Origin: AP-15 sp963747735
Lineage (GTDB): Bacteria; Pseudomonadota; Alphaproteobacteria; ATCC43930; CGMCC-115725
Direction: 5' to 3'
Assembly (NCBI GenBank): GCA_963747735.1
Contig: CAVVGE010000016.1
Coordinates: 1-64,000, forward strand
DNA length: 64,000 nucleotides
Below, in pieces: positions 8,306 through 16,527 of this stretch (position 1 is its first letter; each line of letters starts with the position of its first letter). The notes under the pieces were generated by a model. The model did not search any database, was not told the origin of the DNA, and saw only the letters and a list, made by a program, of their open reading frames with translations. The translations under genes and the position numbers were made by a program.

Positions 8306-9394
8306 ATGATCGCCTACGCGATACGGCGCATTCTGCTGATCATCCCGACGCTCTTTGCGATCATGGTGGTGAATTTCGCCATCATCCAGGCCGCACCCGG
8401 CGGGCCGGTCGAGCAGATGATCGCGCGCCTCAAGGGCAACAACGTCAGCGCGACCGAGCGGGTCAGCGCCGGCAGCGGCGAGATCAAAACCTTGGGCGGC
8501 GGCGACAATCAGCGCTATCGAGGGGCGCGCGGCCTCGACCCGGCGCTGATCAAGGAGCTCGAAAAGCAATACGGCTTCGATAAGCCGCCTCTGACCCGGT
8601 TTGCGCTGATGATGCGCAACTATCTGACCTTCAATTTCGGCACCAGCTTTTTCCGCGACCAGCGTGTCGTCGACCTGATCAAGGCAAAGCTGCCGGTATC
8701 GATCTCGATCGGGCTGTGGACGACGTTGATCACCTATCTCGTCTCGATCCCGCTCGGCATCCGAAAGGCGGTGCGCGACGGCAGCCGGTTCGATGTGTGG
8801 ACGAGCGGGGTCATCATCGTCGGCTATGCGGTGCCGAGCTTTCTGTTCGCGGTATTGCTGATCGTGCTGTTCGCCGGCGGCAGCTATTTGTCGATATTTC
8901 CGTTGCGCGGGCTCGTCAGCGACAATTGGTCGTCGCTCTCCTGGCCGATGCGCATCGCCGACTATTTTTGGCACATCGCGTTGCCGATCACGGCACTCGT
9001 GATCTCCGGCTTCGCCACGCTGACGATGCTGACCAAGAACTGCTTTCTCGACGAGGTCAACAAGCAATACGTGCTGACCGCGCGCGCCAAGGGGCTCAGC
9101 GAGCGCCGCGTCCTGTACGGCCACGTCTTCCGCAACGCGATGCTGCTCGTCGTCGCCGGCTTCCCGGCGGCGCTCGTCGGCATCCTCTTTACCGGCTCGC
9201 TCCTGATCGAGGTGATCTTTTCGCTCGACGGTTTGGGTCTCTTGGGCTTCGAGGCGGCGATCAACCGCGACTACCCGATCATCTTCGGCACGCTCTACGT
9301 CTACACGCTGATCGGCCTCGCCCTAAAGCTCGTCAGCGACCTGACCTATATGCTGATCGACCCCCGCATCGACTTCGCCACCCGCCGCACCTGA
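8306..9394 (+). CDS. yejB: ABC transporter permease, YejB-like
   Basis: A 362-residue inner-membrane permease of the dipeptide/oligopeptide ABC class. It opens with the typical MIAYAIRRILLIIPTLFAIM helix. It carries the long periplasmic insertion seen in YejB (AAPGGPVEQMIARLKG, then LIKELEKQYGFDKPPLTRF), and the cytoplasmic EAA-type coupling loop is visible around LTARAKGLSERRVLYGHVFR. Five to six transmembrane segments are apparent. It should pair with a second permease (YejE) and an ATPase (YejF) to form an importer with YejA. Neither partner is in this window, so function would depend on copies elsewhere. The ATG at 8306 follows gtgaggggcccgg. Confidence 0.92.
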   Translation: MIAYAIRRILLIIPTLFAIMVVNFAIIQAAPGGPVEQMIARLKGNNVSATERVSAGSGEIKTLGGGDNQRYRGARGLDPALIKELEKQYGFDKPPLTRFALMMRNYLTFNFGTSFFRDQRVVDLIKAKLPVSISIGLWTTLITYLVSIPLGIRKAVRDGSRFDVWTSGVIIVGYAVPSFLFAVLLIVLFAGGSYLSIFPLRGLVSDNWSSLSWPMRIADYFWHIALPITALVISGFATLTMLTKNCFLDEVNKQYVLTARAKGLSERRVLYGHVFRNAMLLVVAGFPAALVGILFTGSLLIEVIFSLDGLGLLGFEAAINRDYPIIFGTLYVYTLIGLALKLVSDLTYMLIDPRIDFATRRT

Positions 9395-9487
9395 CCGGCA
9401 AACGTCGTACCGGAGACTTTTCGGTCGCCGCGCGACGCAGCAGACAAGCGTTTGCGCCGGCCTCGCTCGACCTCACAAAAGGGCAGA

Positions 9488-10230
9488 TCACGGCACCATG
9501 TCTTGGATCGGGGCGAGCGCCGCCTGGACCTGGTCGGCGGCGGCGAGATGGGCGGGGTTGTCCATGCTGAAGCGTTCCTCGGTCGCCAGCAGCAGCATGC
9601 CGCCGCCCGCGAGCCGCTCGACGATCGCCGCTGCCGGCGGTGTGACCCGGCTCGCATATTGCGGCGCGAGGTAGGTGATCCACCCGCTGCGAAACAGCGG
9701 ATAGCGTCCTTCGCCGAACAGCCGTCGCCAATAGTCCCAGCACACCAGGCTGCCGTAATCCGGCTCCCATGCTCTGACAATGCTGAGCATCGCCGGTTTC
9801 AGAGCGGTAACATTTATCAGATCGACATTTTCCGAACTCGCAGGATCAAAATCCATGTCTACAGAATTTAGAAAGCCATCCGCCGAAAATCTGGCTGGTC
9901 GGACACTCAATGATGCTCCATACGGCGGTTCGCTCCCATTCCAAGCATGTACAGCATATCTAACTCTAGCTCCGGCCAAGGCACTCGCGGAACGTCCTTA
10001 TACTGGCGGCCTTTCTCGAAAACGTTGACCAATCCGGCGACATCAGGCGGCATCGCCCAGGCTGGCCGGTCAGCGGCGGCGCGAGAGTAGGCCTGCTTGT
10101 TCCAGCGGGCGAACGCCGGGTGGGCTTTGGCGAGACCAACTAGCATGCGAACCAAGCGCTCCGCGCACGCCTTGGCGTTCTCGGGGCGAGATCTCCACCG
10201 CACCGACAGCTTGTAGGCTTGTGCATTCAT
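9488..10230 (-). pseudogene. Imm52-type immunity protein, frameshifted
   Basis: Immunity gene matching the adjacent toxin. The N-terminal part (start 10230) contains the Imm52-like pattern RPENAKACAERLVRMLVGLA, AFARWNKQAYSRAA and KGRQYKDVPRVPWPEL. Homology then jumps to another frame (YAVHAWNGSEPPYGASLSV, later RAWEPDYGSLVCWDYW, GWITYLA) and ends at 9488. The shift lies at about 9950-9966. As written the first frame stops at 9907 after 107 residues. The start codon overlaps the toxin stop (ATGA), the usual translational coupling. Imm52 proteins are known partners of Tox-REase-5 nucleases. If the shift is real the cell would lack full immunity, tolerable only if the toxin is inactive or not delivered. 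A consensus error is the other explanation. Confidence 0.75.
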
Positions 10231-11477
10231 TTTCGCTGAACCGGAGTATATGTTACCACGACATTATTAAAGCGCAATGCATAATTTCTAAAATATCCGA
10301 TAACCTCCGGCTCAGCGAAATGCCATTCGATCTTCCTTTGTGGCGCTGCTCTGGACTGTCGGTCCATCTGATCTTCGATTTGTTTATTCCCCCTGAACCA
10401 CTGTGTCCAGGTCTCCGACCCGTTCATCTTGTCGGCGTAGCCTGGGCCTTTGGCTTCGAGCATGGTTCCGTCTGTTTCGCGGCAGCCGTCGAAGCGCACG
10501 CCGTTGAGCTTGATTTCGAAGCCGCACGGCAAGCCGCTGATCTGCTCCTTATAGGCGAGCGAGCGCTCGGATCGGCCGTTGATGTTTTCGGGGCTTTCGT
10601 CAGGACAGAGCTGGGGCTGGTCGCTCGCCGACAGCGCGCCCGCCTCGGCGCGGGTGTGCCCGAGCGGCGCCGGCAGTGCGTCGGAGTCGACTGCGATCGT
10701 CTGGCCGAGGTTGCGCCCGATGACCCGGCCACCAGCGTCGTAGAACCGGCCATCGGCGCCGATATGCCCCGAATCGAGCCAGTGCCGGCCGGTATCGCCC
10801 TGGCGGTAGATGTCGAGAGTGCCGGTGTCGCGGTCGTAGCGATAGCCGAGATCGGGGCGGCCCGGGAGGGTGCCTTCGCTGACGAGGCTGCGGTTCGCCG
10901 GCAGAAGCAAGACCCCGAAAAACGCGGTCGGGGCAGCGATCCCGGCGGCGAAATGGGCGAGGCTCGCGAGCGTCGCGCGGCCCAGCGTCCCGAAGATCGA
11001 GGCTTCGGCTGCGGCGGCCGCAGTGGTGACGATCGAGGCGACGGAAGGCGCGGCTTCGCTGTCGCCGCCGCCGGCGTCGGTCCAGCGGCCGTGCTCGTCG
11101 CGTGGCTCGTCCGGGTCGAAATTCGCTTTTATCAGCGGCGCGGCTGCGGCCAGCTCTTTGAGCTGCCGGCTGTCCAGCTCGAAGACGGGGATGCGCAGCC
11201 CGGCGATCTGCGCCAGCGCGAGCTGGCCCTCGTTGAGCGCCTTGGCGATGCCGCCGCAAATTTGGAACAGCCGGTCCGGTGCCGCGTCGTCCGGGCCGGT
11301 CAGCAGCCGCTGGATCGCCGCCGCCTCGTCGCGGCCGAGCGAGCGGTAGCCGCCCGCGGCGCGGCGCACCAGCACGCAATCGCGGCCGAGCATCGCGCCC
11401 TCGGGGTCGACCACGACGCGGCGGCTCGCCGGATCGCGCTCGTCTAGCCGGCGCATATCGGCAAAAACCGGCGGCAT
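10227..11477 (-). CDS. polymorphic toxin with C-terminal Tox-REase-5 nuclease domain
   Basis: This 416-residue protein has three parts. Residues 1-135 resemble the phage-head/toxin leader found in alphaproteobacteria, ending ANFDPDEPRDEHGRWTDAGG. A middle stretch is rich in Ala and Gly, including a hydrophobic segment around residues 150-190. The C-terminal domain (about 300-416) matches the Tox-REase-5 pattern: YKEQISGLPCGFEIKLNGV, FDGCRETDGTMLEAKGPGYA (D and E-x-K of a restriction-endonuclease fold) and QRKIEWHFAEPEV. Such domains degrade DNA in rival cells, often as type VI effectors such as TseT. The ATG at 11477 has a gaggggga ribosome site. The following Imm52-type gene overlaps its stop. 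No VgrG, PAAR or Hcp gene is nearby, so the delivery route is unknown. Confidence 0.82.
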   Translation of the reverse strand: MPPVFADMRRLDERDPASRRVVVDPEGAMLGRDCVLVRRAAGGYRSLGRDEAAAIQRLLTGPDDAAPDRLFQICGGIAKALNEGQLALAQIAGLRIPVFELDSRQLKELAAAAPLIKANFDPDEPRDEHGRWTDAGGGDSEAAPSVASIVTTAAAAAEASIFGTLGRATLASLAHFAAGIAAPTAFFGVLLLPANRSLVSEGTLPGRPDLGYRYDRDTGTLDIYRQGDTGRHWLDSGHIGADGRFYDAGGRVIGRNLGQTIAVDSDALPAPLGHTRAEAGALSASDQPQLCPDESPENINGRSERSLAYKEQISGLPCGFEIKLNGVRFDGCRETDGTMLEAKGPGYADKMNGSETWTQWFRGNKQIEDQMDRQSRAAPQRKIEWHFAEPEVIGYFRNYALRFNNVVVTYTPVQRK

Positions 11478-11644
11478 TCCCCCTCGCCTCAGAACAACCG
11501 TATCATAGAACGAATCATGAATTCTTGGTATCTCAAACCCGGCGAGCGAAGTGGCGCGTGTCGCTTTCTGCGCTTCGGCCGCATTCCGCTGGCGTCCGAT
11601 GCGGCATTGCGCGAGACTCCGGCAAACGGCACGGGGATCGGCAC

Positions 11645-12535
11645 ATGAGCCTCGAATTGCGACCGCTTCACCCTTTGTTCGCCGCCGAGGCGAGCGGGAT
11701 CGATCTCGCCGCTCCGATCGGCGCCGAGACCGTGTCGGCGATCTGGCGGGCGATCGACGAATATGCGGTCGTGGTGTTTCGCGGCCAGCGCCTCGACGAC
11801 ACGCAATTGCGCGATTTCGCCGCCCGGTTCGGGCCGCTCGAAATCGGCCGCGCCGCGGCGGCGGGCGGCAAGCGGCGCCTGGCGCACCCGGAGATCGGCG
11901 ACATCTCGAATTTGGACGAGGACGGCCGGCTGCGCGAGCGCAACGACAAGCGCCGGCTCGACAGCCTCGGCAACCGGCTCTGGCACACCGATGCGTCCTA
12001 TATGGAGGTGCCGGTCGTGCTCGGCATGCTGCATGCGGTGGCGGTGCCGCCGGCGAGCCCCTTGGGCGGCGGCGAAACCGAGTTCGCCGACATGCGGGCC
12101 GCCTATGACGCGCTGCCGGAGCCGATGAAAGAGGCGTTGGGCGGCCTCGTCGCGGTGCACGACATCTTTTGGTCGCGCGCCCAGATCGGCTTTGCCGATT
12201 TCGCCCCCGGCGACCGCGAGAAATACCCGCCGTCGCGCCAGCTTCTGGTGCGGCGCCATCCGGGCTCGGGGCGCAAGACGGTCTACCTGTCGGCGCACGC
12301 CTCGCATATCGAGGGCTGGCCGGTGGCCGACGGCCGCATCCTGATCTACGACCTGAACCTCATGGCGACCCGGCCCGAATTTGTCTACAGCCACAAATGG
12401 CGGGTCGGCGACCTCGTGATCTGGGACAACCGCTCGACCATGCATCGCGGCCGGCCGCATGACGACACAAGGCCGCGCGATTTGCGCCGGGCGACGACGC
12501 TCGAATTGCATTCGACGCTCGACGAAGCCGCCTGA
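11645..12535 (+). CDS. TauD/TfdA family 2-oxoglutarate Fe(II) dioxygenase
   Basis: A 296-residue non-haem iron dioxygenase that couples 2-oxoglutarate decarboxylation to substrate hydroxylation, typically releasing sulfite or cleaving ether or amine bonds. The iron ligands are visible: H114 and D116 in LWHTDASYM and H267 in STMHRGRPHDD. R278 (in TRPRDLRR) is positioned to bind 2-oxoglutarate. The N-terminal LRPLHPLFAAEASGIDLAAP is characteristic of the TfdA/TauD fold. The ATG at 11645 is chosen because homology starts there; the frame is open further upstream without similarity. It is divergent from the toxin gene, with a 167-base gap holding both promoters. The true substrate is unknown. Confidence 0.93.
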   Translation: MSLELRPLHPLFAAEASGIDLAAPIGAETVSAIWRAIDEYAVVVFRGQRLDDTQLRDFAARFGPLEIGRAAAAGGKRRLAHPEIGDISNLDEDGRLRERNDKRRLDSLGNRLWHTDASYMEVPVVLGMLHAVAVPPASPLGGGETEFADMRAAYDALPEPMKEALGGLVAVHDIFWSRAQIGFADFAPGDREKYPPSRQLLVRRHPGSGRKTVYLSAHASHIEGWPVADGRILIYDLNLMATRPEFVYSHKWRVGDLVIWDNRSTMHRGRPHDDTRPRDLRRATTLELHSTLDEAA

Positions 12536-12546
12536 GGCGCGGACCT

Positions 12547-13035
12547 TCAGCCGGGCCGGGCCGGCAGCGCGATCCGGCGCCCGACCCAAAGCGGTCGCGG
12601 CAAATGCGCATGCGCCGCCGCCGCGGCTGCGATATGGCGGCCGGCCTCGGGCAGAAACGGCACCACCCGGCGACGGCCGAGGTCGATCGACAAAAACATC
12701 AATTCCTGCATCGCCGAGCGCTCGCCATCCTCGAGCCGGAACATCTCGTGCGCCACATGCAGCCTTTTGTCGTCGGCGCCGATGATCTGGCTCGCGACCC
12801 GCACCTGTTCGCCGGCCAGCAATTCACGCTCGTAGAGATTGTGCGTCTCGACGACAAAGGTGCCGTGTTGGGTGGCGTCCTTGTAGCTCCGGCCGATGCC
12901 GATCGTCTCGAACAAGAGGTCGGCCGCGTAGTCGAACAGCACCGTGTAATAGGCGAGGTTCATATGCCCGTTCATGTCGATCCATGCGGGCAAGACCTCG
13001 CCCTGATAGCGGTCGAACGGCGCCGGAATATTCAT
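12547..13035 (-). CDS. hotdog-fold thioesterase
   Basis: A 162-residue 4-hydroxybenzoyl-CoA-thioesterase-like protein that hydrolyses acyl-CoA thioesters. The N-terminal half carries WIDMNGHMNLAYYTVLFDYA, in which D-x-N-x-H-x-N is the common active-site and CoA-binding motif of this hotdog group, followed by a long central helix. FVVETHNLYERELLAGEQVR and the beta-strands after it fit the fold. It converges with the dioxygenase gene (stops 11 bases apart). The C-terminal ~25 residues are low-complexity Ala/Arg-rich. The acyl substrate is unknown; carnitine-related or aromatic thioesters are possibilities for this subfamily. Confidence 0.88.
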   Translation of the reverse strand: MNIPAPFDRYQGEVLPAWIDMNGHMNLAYYTVLFDYAADLLFETIGIGRSYKDATQHGTFVVETHNLYERELLAGEQVRVASQIIGADDKRLHVAHEMFRLEDGERSAMQELMFLSIDLGRRRVVPFLPEAGRHIAAAAAAHAHLPRPLWVGRRIALPARPG

Positions 13036-13183
13036 GCGCGGCAGGTCCAGGCGTGGCGGGAGGGTCGGCGGCGAATGTAGCGGATCGGCCGGGGCGGGTC
13101 TCGGGCGTAGGGCGGGCCTAGGGCAGTGTCGCGCCGGGCTGCCGGCCCTGCTATGCTCCGGCGGGCAAATTTATGAGGGCGCT

Positions 13184-13675
13184 ATGATCCATCATCTCTC
13201 TATCGCGGCGCGCGATCCGCAGCACGTCGCGAATGTTCTGGCCGAGCTGATGGGCGGGACCGCGGTCCGGTTTCCGCCCAATCCAGGGAGCTTTTTCGCG
13301 CTCCAGCTCGACGAGCACGGCTCCGGGGTCGAGGTCCATCCGGCCGGCATCGCGCTCGAGCCGGGCGGCACCGTCGGCGCCAGCTTCGCCAGGCACCCGG
13401 AGGCGGCGCCGGGCTTCAGCGCGGTCCATTTCGCGCTCAGCGTCGCCACCGACGCCGCCACGGTCGAAGCGGTCGCAAAGCGCGAAGGCTGGCAATGCCA
13501 CAACTGCAGCCGCGGCCCGTTCCACGTCGTCGAGGTGTGGGTCGAGAACCATTCGATGGTCGAGATCCTGCCACCCGAATACGCCGCCGAATACCTCGCC
13601 TTCACCCGCCCGGACACGGTCGTGGCGACGATGGCCACGGCCCCGACCGCCCATGCCCGCCAGCGCCCGTCCTAA
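13184..13675 (+). CDS. VOC (glyoxalase-fold) family protein
   Basis: A 163-residue vicinal-oxygen-chelate protein. The first beta-alpha-beta module is IHHLSIAARDPQHVANVLAE, with the metal-type His. The second module contains GFSAVHFALSVATDAATVEA and ends with VEVWVENHSMVEILPPEY. This is the size of single-chain dioxygenase-like or glyoxalase-like family members; the reaction cannot be assigned. The ATG at 13184 follows a gaggg ribosome site, and the open frame upstream shows no homology. Its TAA overlaps the cca stop on the opposite strand by two bases, so the two transcripts converge with no room for a separate terminator. Confidence 0.85.
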   Translation: MIHHLSIAARDPQHVANVLAELMGGTAVRFPPNPGSFFALQLDEHGSGVEVHPAGIALEPGGTVGASFARHPEAAPGFSAVHFALSVATDAATVEAVAKREGWQCHNCSRGPFHVVEVWVENHSMVEILPPEYAAEYLAFTRPDTVVATMATAPTAHARQRPS

Positions 13676-14931
13676 TTCCGGTCCTCTTCCGACATCGCGA
13701 GCTCCTTTAGTCGGGCGAGGCATTGCGTGCGATCGGCGGCGAAATCGCTGTCTTCCCACCAGCGGCGCAATTCGCCGAGAAGCTGGCCGACGCGCTCGCC
13801 GGGCGGAACGCCGAGCGCCGTCACGTCGCGGCCGGTGAGCGGGAAGACCGGCGCCGGTGCCCGGCTGGCGAAGTCGAGGAGCTCGGCCAGCCGCGCGGCG
13901 GGCGTTGCACCTGCGGCAGCCGTTAAAAGGGCGAGCTCGCGGTAGCGCGTGGCGCCGAGGCGATAGAGGGCTTGTCGCTGCGCCGGCCAGTCGGCACCGG
14001 GTTCGAGCGGCCAGGGCGGGGTGAGGCCGCGCAGCCGCTCGCGCCAGGCGTTCGGCAAACGCAGGCGGCGAGCAAGGGCCGCGGCAGCTGCCGCGTCGGC
14101 TTCGATCAGCGCGGAAAGGCGCAGCAGCGGGTCGGGTTCCGGATCGAGGGCGATCAATTGCGCCAGGCGGTCGATCCGGCGGGCTTCCGGCAGCACGATT
14201 GCGAGCACGCCGTCCTCGCCCATCATGCGCAGCGCCGCCACCGGGCTCGCGCCTTCGAGGAGCTTGACCAGCTCTTGCGCCACGCGCTCGGCCGAGAGGG
14301 TGGGCAGCAGATCGGCCGCGGCATGGCAGGCGGCGCGTGCCGGCGGGTTGCCCTCGCCGGTGCCGAAACGCGCCTCGAAGCGGTAGTAGCGCAGGATGCG
14401 CAGCACATCCTCGGCGATGCGAAGCGCCGGGTCGCCGACAAAGCGCACGCGGCGGGCCTCGAGATCGGCCAAGCCTGCGACCGGGTCGTGGACCGTGCCG
14501 TCGGGGTCGAGATAGATCGCGTTGATCGTGAAGTCGCGCCGTGCGGCGTCGGCGGCCCAATCGGCGTCAAAGGCGACGCGGGCGCGGCGGCCATAGGTCT
14601 CGACATCGCGGCGCAAGGTGGTGATCTCGAAATGGCGCGGCGGCGTCCGCGGACCTGATCCGGGGATCGCGGTCACCGTGCCGTGGGCGAGACCGGTCGG
14701 CGCCGTCTTGATGCCGGCCCGGCCGAGGAGCGCGATCACCCGCTCGGGTGCGGCCGGCGTGGCGAGGTCGATATCGGTGCGCGAGCCCGTGAGCCCGAGC
14801 AAGGCATCGCGGACCGCCCCGCCGACAAACCGCACCGTCTCGTCGCCGTCGGCGAACGCCCGCAGCAGGGCCGCGGTGGCGGGCTCGGCGATCCATGCCG
14901 GCGGCGGGATCCGCAAGGCAGGCTCGGTCAT
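13672..14931 (-). CDS. cca: CCA tRNA nucleotidyltransferase
   Basis: A 419-residue class II polymerase that adds or repairs the 3'-CCA end of tRNA. The head domain shows FVGGAVRDALLG (G-G-x-V-R) and SRTDIDLATPA (D-x-D metal ligands), followed by RRDFTINAIYLDPDGTVHDP, the conserved neck motif. The body helices carry RIAEDVLRILRYYRFEARFG, which binds ATP/CTP. Alphaproteobacterial Cca proteins have this length and lack an HD domain. The ATG at 14931 overlaps the stop of the small membrane protein upstream (ATGA), and NUDIX and DUF1285 genes precede it. This gives a four-gene minus-strand operon of a kind often kept in Rhodospirillales-like genomes (context from memory). Confidence 0.95.
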   Translation of the reverse strand: MTEPALRIPPPAWIAEPATAALLRAFADGDETVRFVGGAVRDALLGLTGSRTDIDLATPAAPERVIALLGRAGIKTAPTGLAHGTVTAIPGSGPRTPPRHFEITTLRRDVETYGRRARVAFDADWAADAARRDFTINAIYLDPDGTVHDPVAGLADLEARRVRFVGDPALRIAEDVLRILRYYRFEARFGTGEGNPPARAACHAAADLLPTLSAERVAQELVKLLEGASPVAALRMMGEDGVLAIVLPEARRIDRLAQLIALDPEPDPLLRLSALIEADAAAAAALARRLRLPNAWRERLRGLTPPWPLEPGADWPAQRQALYRLGATRYRELALLTAAAGATPAARLAELLDFASRAPAPVFPLTGRDVTALGVPPGERVGQLLGELRRWWEDSDFAADRTQCLARLKELAMSEEDRN

Positions 14932-15230
14932 GGGCCCGGTTTCGGCACGACATGGCCAGGGGCGACATGGCCAGGGACGATATGGCCGTTTTGCCACCGC
15001 GGCGGCACATAGGTGCCGTTCTTCTGCGGCACGCCAAAGCCGACGGTCACGACAAAGAGCACGACCGCCAGCAGCACCGCACCCGCGGCGGCGAGCCAGA
15101 TCCACGGCATCGCCGCCCAGGAAACCGCGCTCCCCTCCTCACGCCACGAGCCGAACGCACCGACCCACAACAGGTACAGCGCGCTCGGCACCAGCAAAGG
15201 GAGGACAATGGTCAGGAAAACCCGCAGCAT
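14928..15230 (-). CDS. DUF6111-like small membrane protein
   Basis: A 100-residue protein with two hydrophobic helices (residues 3-24, VFLTIVLPLLVPSALYLLWV, and about 46-67, WLAAAGAVLLAVVLFVVTV). A short cytoplasmic or periplasmic tail follows (GTYVPPRWQNGHIVPGHV). The TYVPPxxxxGxIVPGH ending matches what I recall of DUF6111 in alphaproteobacteria. Function is unknown. Between the helices lies a charged loop. It is translationally coupled to cca by an ATGA overlap and starts six bases after the NUDIX stop. The C-terminus contains a short VPGHVAPGHVVP duplication. Confidence 0.75.
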   Translation of the reverse strand: MLRVFLTIVLPLLVPSALYLLWVGAFGSWREEGSAVSWAAMPWIWLAAAGAVLLAVVLFVVTVGFGVPQKNGTYVPPRWQNGHIVPGHVAPGHVVPKPGP

Positions 15231-15236
15231 GGCGGC

Positions 15237-15902
15237 TTACCCGGCGAGCACCTCGGCCAGGTTCACCAGCATCCCGGCGGTCGCCCCCCAGATGTTTCGG
15301 CCTTCGTACGGCAGCACGAAAAACACCCGCCGGCGCCCATCGACGACGCGCTCGGTGCGGTGATGGTTCGCCGGATCGAGGACAAAATCGAGCGGCACCT
15401 CGAAAGCTTCGGCAACCTCGAACGGATCGATCGCGAGGCGGAACGGCAGCCGGACGATGCCGACGATCGGCGTAATTTCGAACCCGGTGCCGGTGACGTA
15501 AGTGTCGAGCCGGCTGATCACGGTGATGTGATCGCGCTGCAGCCCGACTTCCTCCTCGGTCTCGCGCAGCGCCGCGGCGATCGCGTCGGCGTCGTCCGCC
15601 TCGATTCGGCCGCCGGGGAACGAGATCTGTCCGGCATGCGCCGACAGATGCGCGGTCCGCCGGGTCAGCAGCACGGTCATGCCCCCGGCGCGGTCGACGA
15701 GCGGCACCAGCACCGCCGCCGGCCGCAGCGCGGCGCTGGGCGGGGTCGTGCCGGGGTTGAGGTCGTGGTCGCCGCGGGTCGCCGCGCGCAGCGCCGCCGC
15801 CTCGAAGGGATCAGCAGCGCCGCCAAACCCGCGTCTTTTCGGCCGGCCGAGCCGGGCAAAGCGGTCGGCGACGTCTTGCCGCGTCAGAAAAGCCGATCGC
15901 AT
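15237..15902 (-). CDS. NUDIX hydrolase, CoA-pyrophosphatase type
   Basis: A 221-residue NUDIX enzyme that cleaves pyrophosphate-linked nucleosides. The NUDIX box runs through GGRIEADDADAIAAALRETE and the following EEVGL (G-x5-E-x7-R-E-x2-E-E). The preceding SAHAGQISFPGG matches the CoA-pyrophosphatase (NudL/PCD1) signature L-x-x-H-x-G-x-x-x-F-P-G-G, so the likely substrate is CoA or its oxidised forms, giving 4'-phosphopantetheine and adenosine 3',5'-bisphosphate. It starts five bases after DUF1285 ends, in the DUF1285-NUDIX-DUF6111-cca operon. Length is normal. Confidence 0.92.
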   Translation of the reverse strand: MRSAFLTRQDVADRFARLGRPKRRGFGGAADPFEAAALRAATRGDHDLNPGTTPPSAALRPAAVLVPLVDRAGGMTVLLTRRTAHLSAHAGQISFPGGRIEADDADAIAAALRETEEEVGLQRDHITVISRLDTYVTGTGFEITPIVGIVRLPFRLAIDPFEVAEAFEVPLDFVLDPANHHRTERVVDGRRRVFFVLPYEGRNIWGATAGMLVNLAEVLAG

Positions 15903-15906
15903 TTTG

Positions 15907-16527
15907 TCACCAATCGGGTCCGGGCTCGCCGAGCCGGAAGAATACGCCTTTGCTCCATACGCCGTATTGCCGCGTGCCGGCGATCTCTTCCTCGATGCCG
16001 AGCTCGACGAGATCGTAGAAAACCGGGCGCGTGAGCCGCGCCTCGAGGCTCGGGCGAATCAACAGGTAAGGCGCTGGCGCGCCATCGGCCGCGGTTTCGA
16101 CCCGCAGCGGATGGTCCGGCCCCGCGGTCACAATCTCGTCCAGATTGGTGCGCAAAGTGAGTTCCTGCTCGGGACCCTGGCCGGCCACCGACAGCTCGAC
16201 CGCGAGAAACGGGACGTCTTCGACGTCGATGCGGCCGCGCTCGGCGGGTGTAACGAGCCAATAACCGCCGTCCGCCTCGCGGCGCAACACCGAGGCAAAC
16301 AGTTTGACGAGCGGCAGGCGAAGGATCGGAGACCCGCGGTAAAACCACGTCCCGTCGCGCGCGATGCGCATGTCGAGATCGCCGCAATCGACCGGCGGCC
16401 GGCGGGCACGCGCGAGGCCGGCGCCGCGGGAATTGCCGCGGCTGAAATTGTCGCCCAGGCTCGAAGCCGCCGCAACACCGGCAGCAGCACCGGCAGAAGG
16501 ATCTGAGCTTTTGTCCTCGCTACCCAT
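15907..16527 (-). CDS. DUF1285 domain protein
   Basis: A 206-residue DUF1285 protein. After an Ala/Gly/Ser-rich N-terminus (SAGAAAGVAAASS) the conserved core begins at DCGDLDMRIARDGTWFYRGS and SPILRLPLVKLFASVLRRE. It continues through YWLVTPAERGRIDVEDVPFL to YGVWSKGVFFRLG. The family is widespread in proteobacteria with a double ferredoxin-like fold in solved examples, but its function is unknown. The ATG at 16527 is the first start before the homology. Its 5' end lies opposite the start of the divergent MoxR gene (16511), so the two coding starts overlap by about 17 bases. A later start within the Ala-rich leader is possible for this gene. Confidence 0.88.
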   Translation of the reverse strand: MGSEDKSSDPSAGAAAGVAAASSLGDNFSRGNSRGAGLARARRPPVDCGDLDMRIARDGTWFYRGSPILRLPLVKLFASVLRREADGGYWLVTPAERGRIDVEDVPFLAVELSVAGQGPEQELTLRTNLDEIVTAGPDHPLRVETAADGAPAPYLLIRPSLEARLTRPVFYDLVELGIEEEIAGTRQYGVWSKGVFFRLGEPGPDW

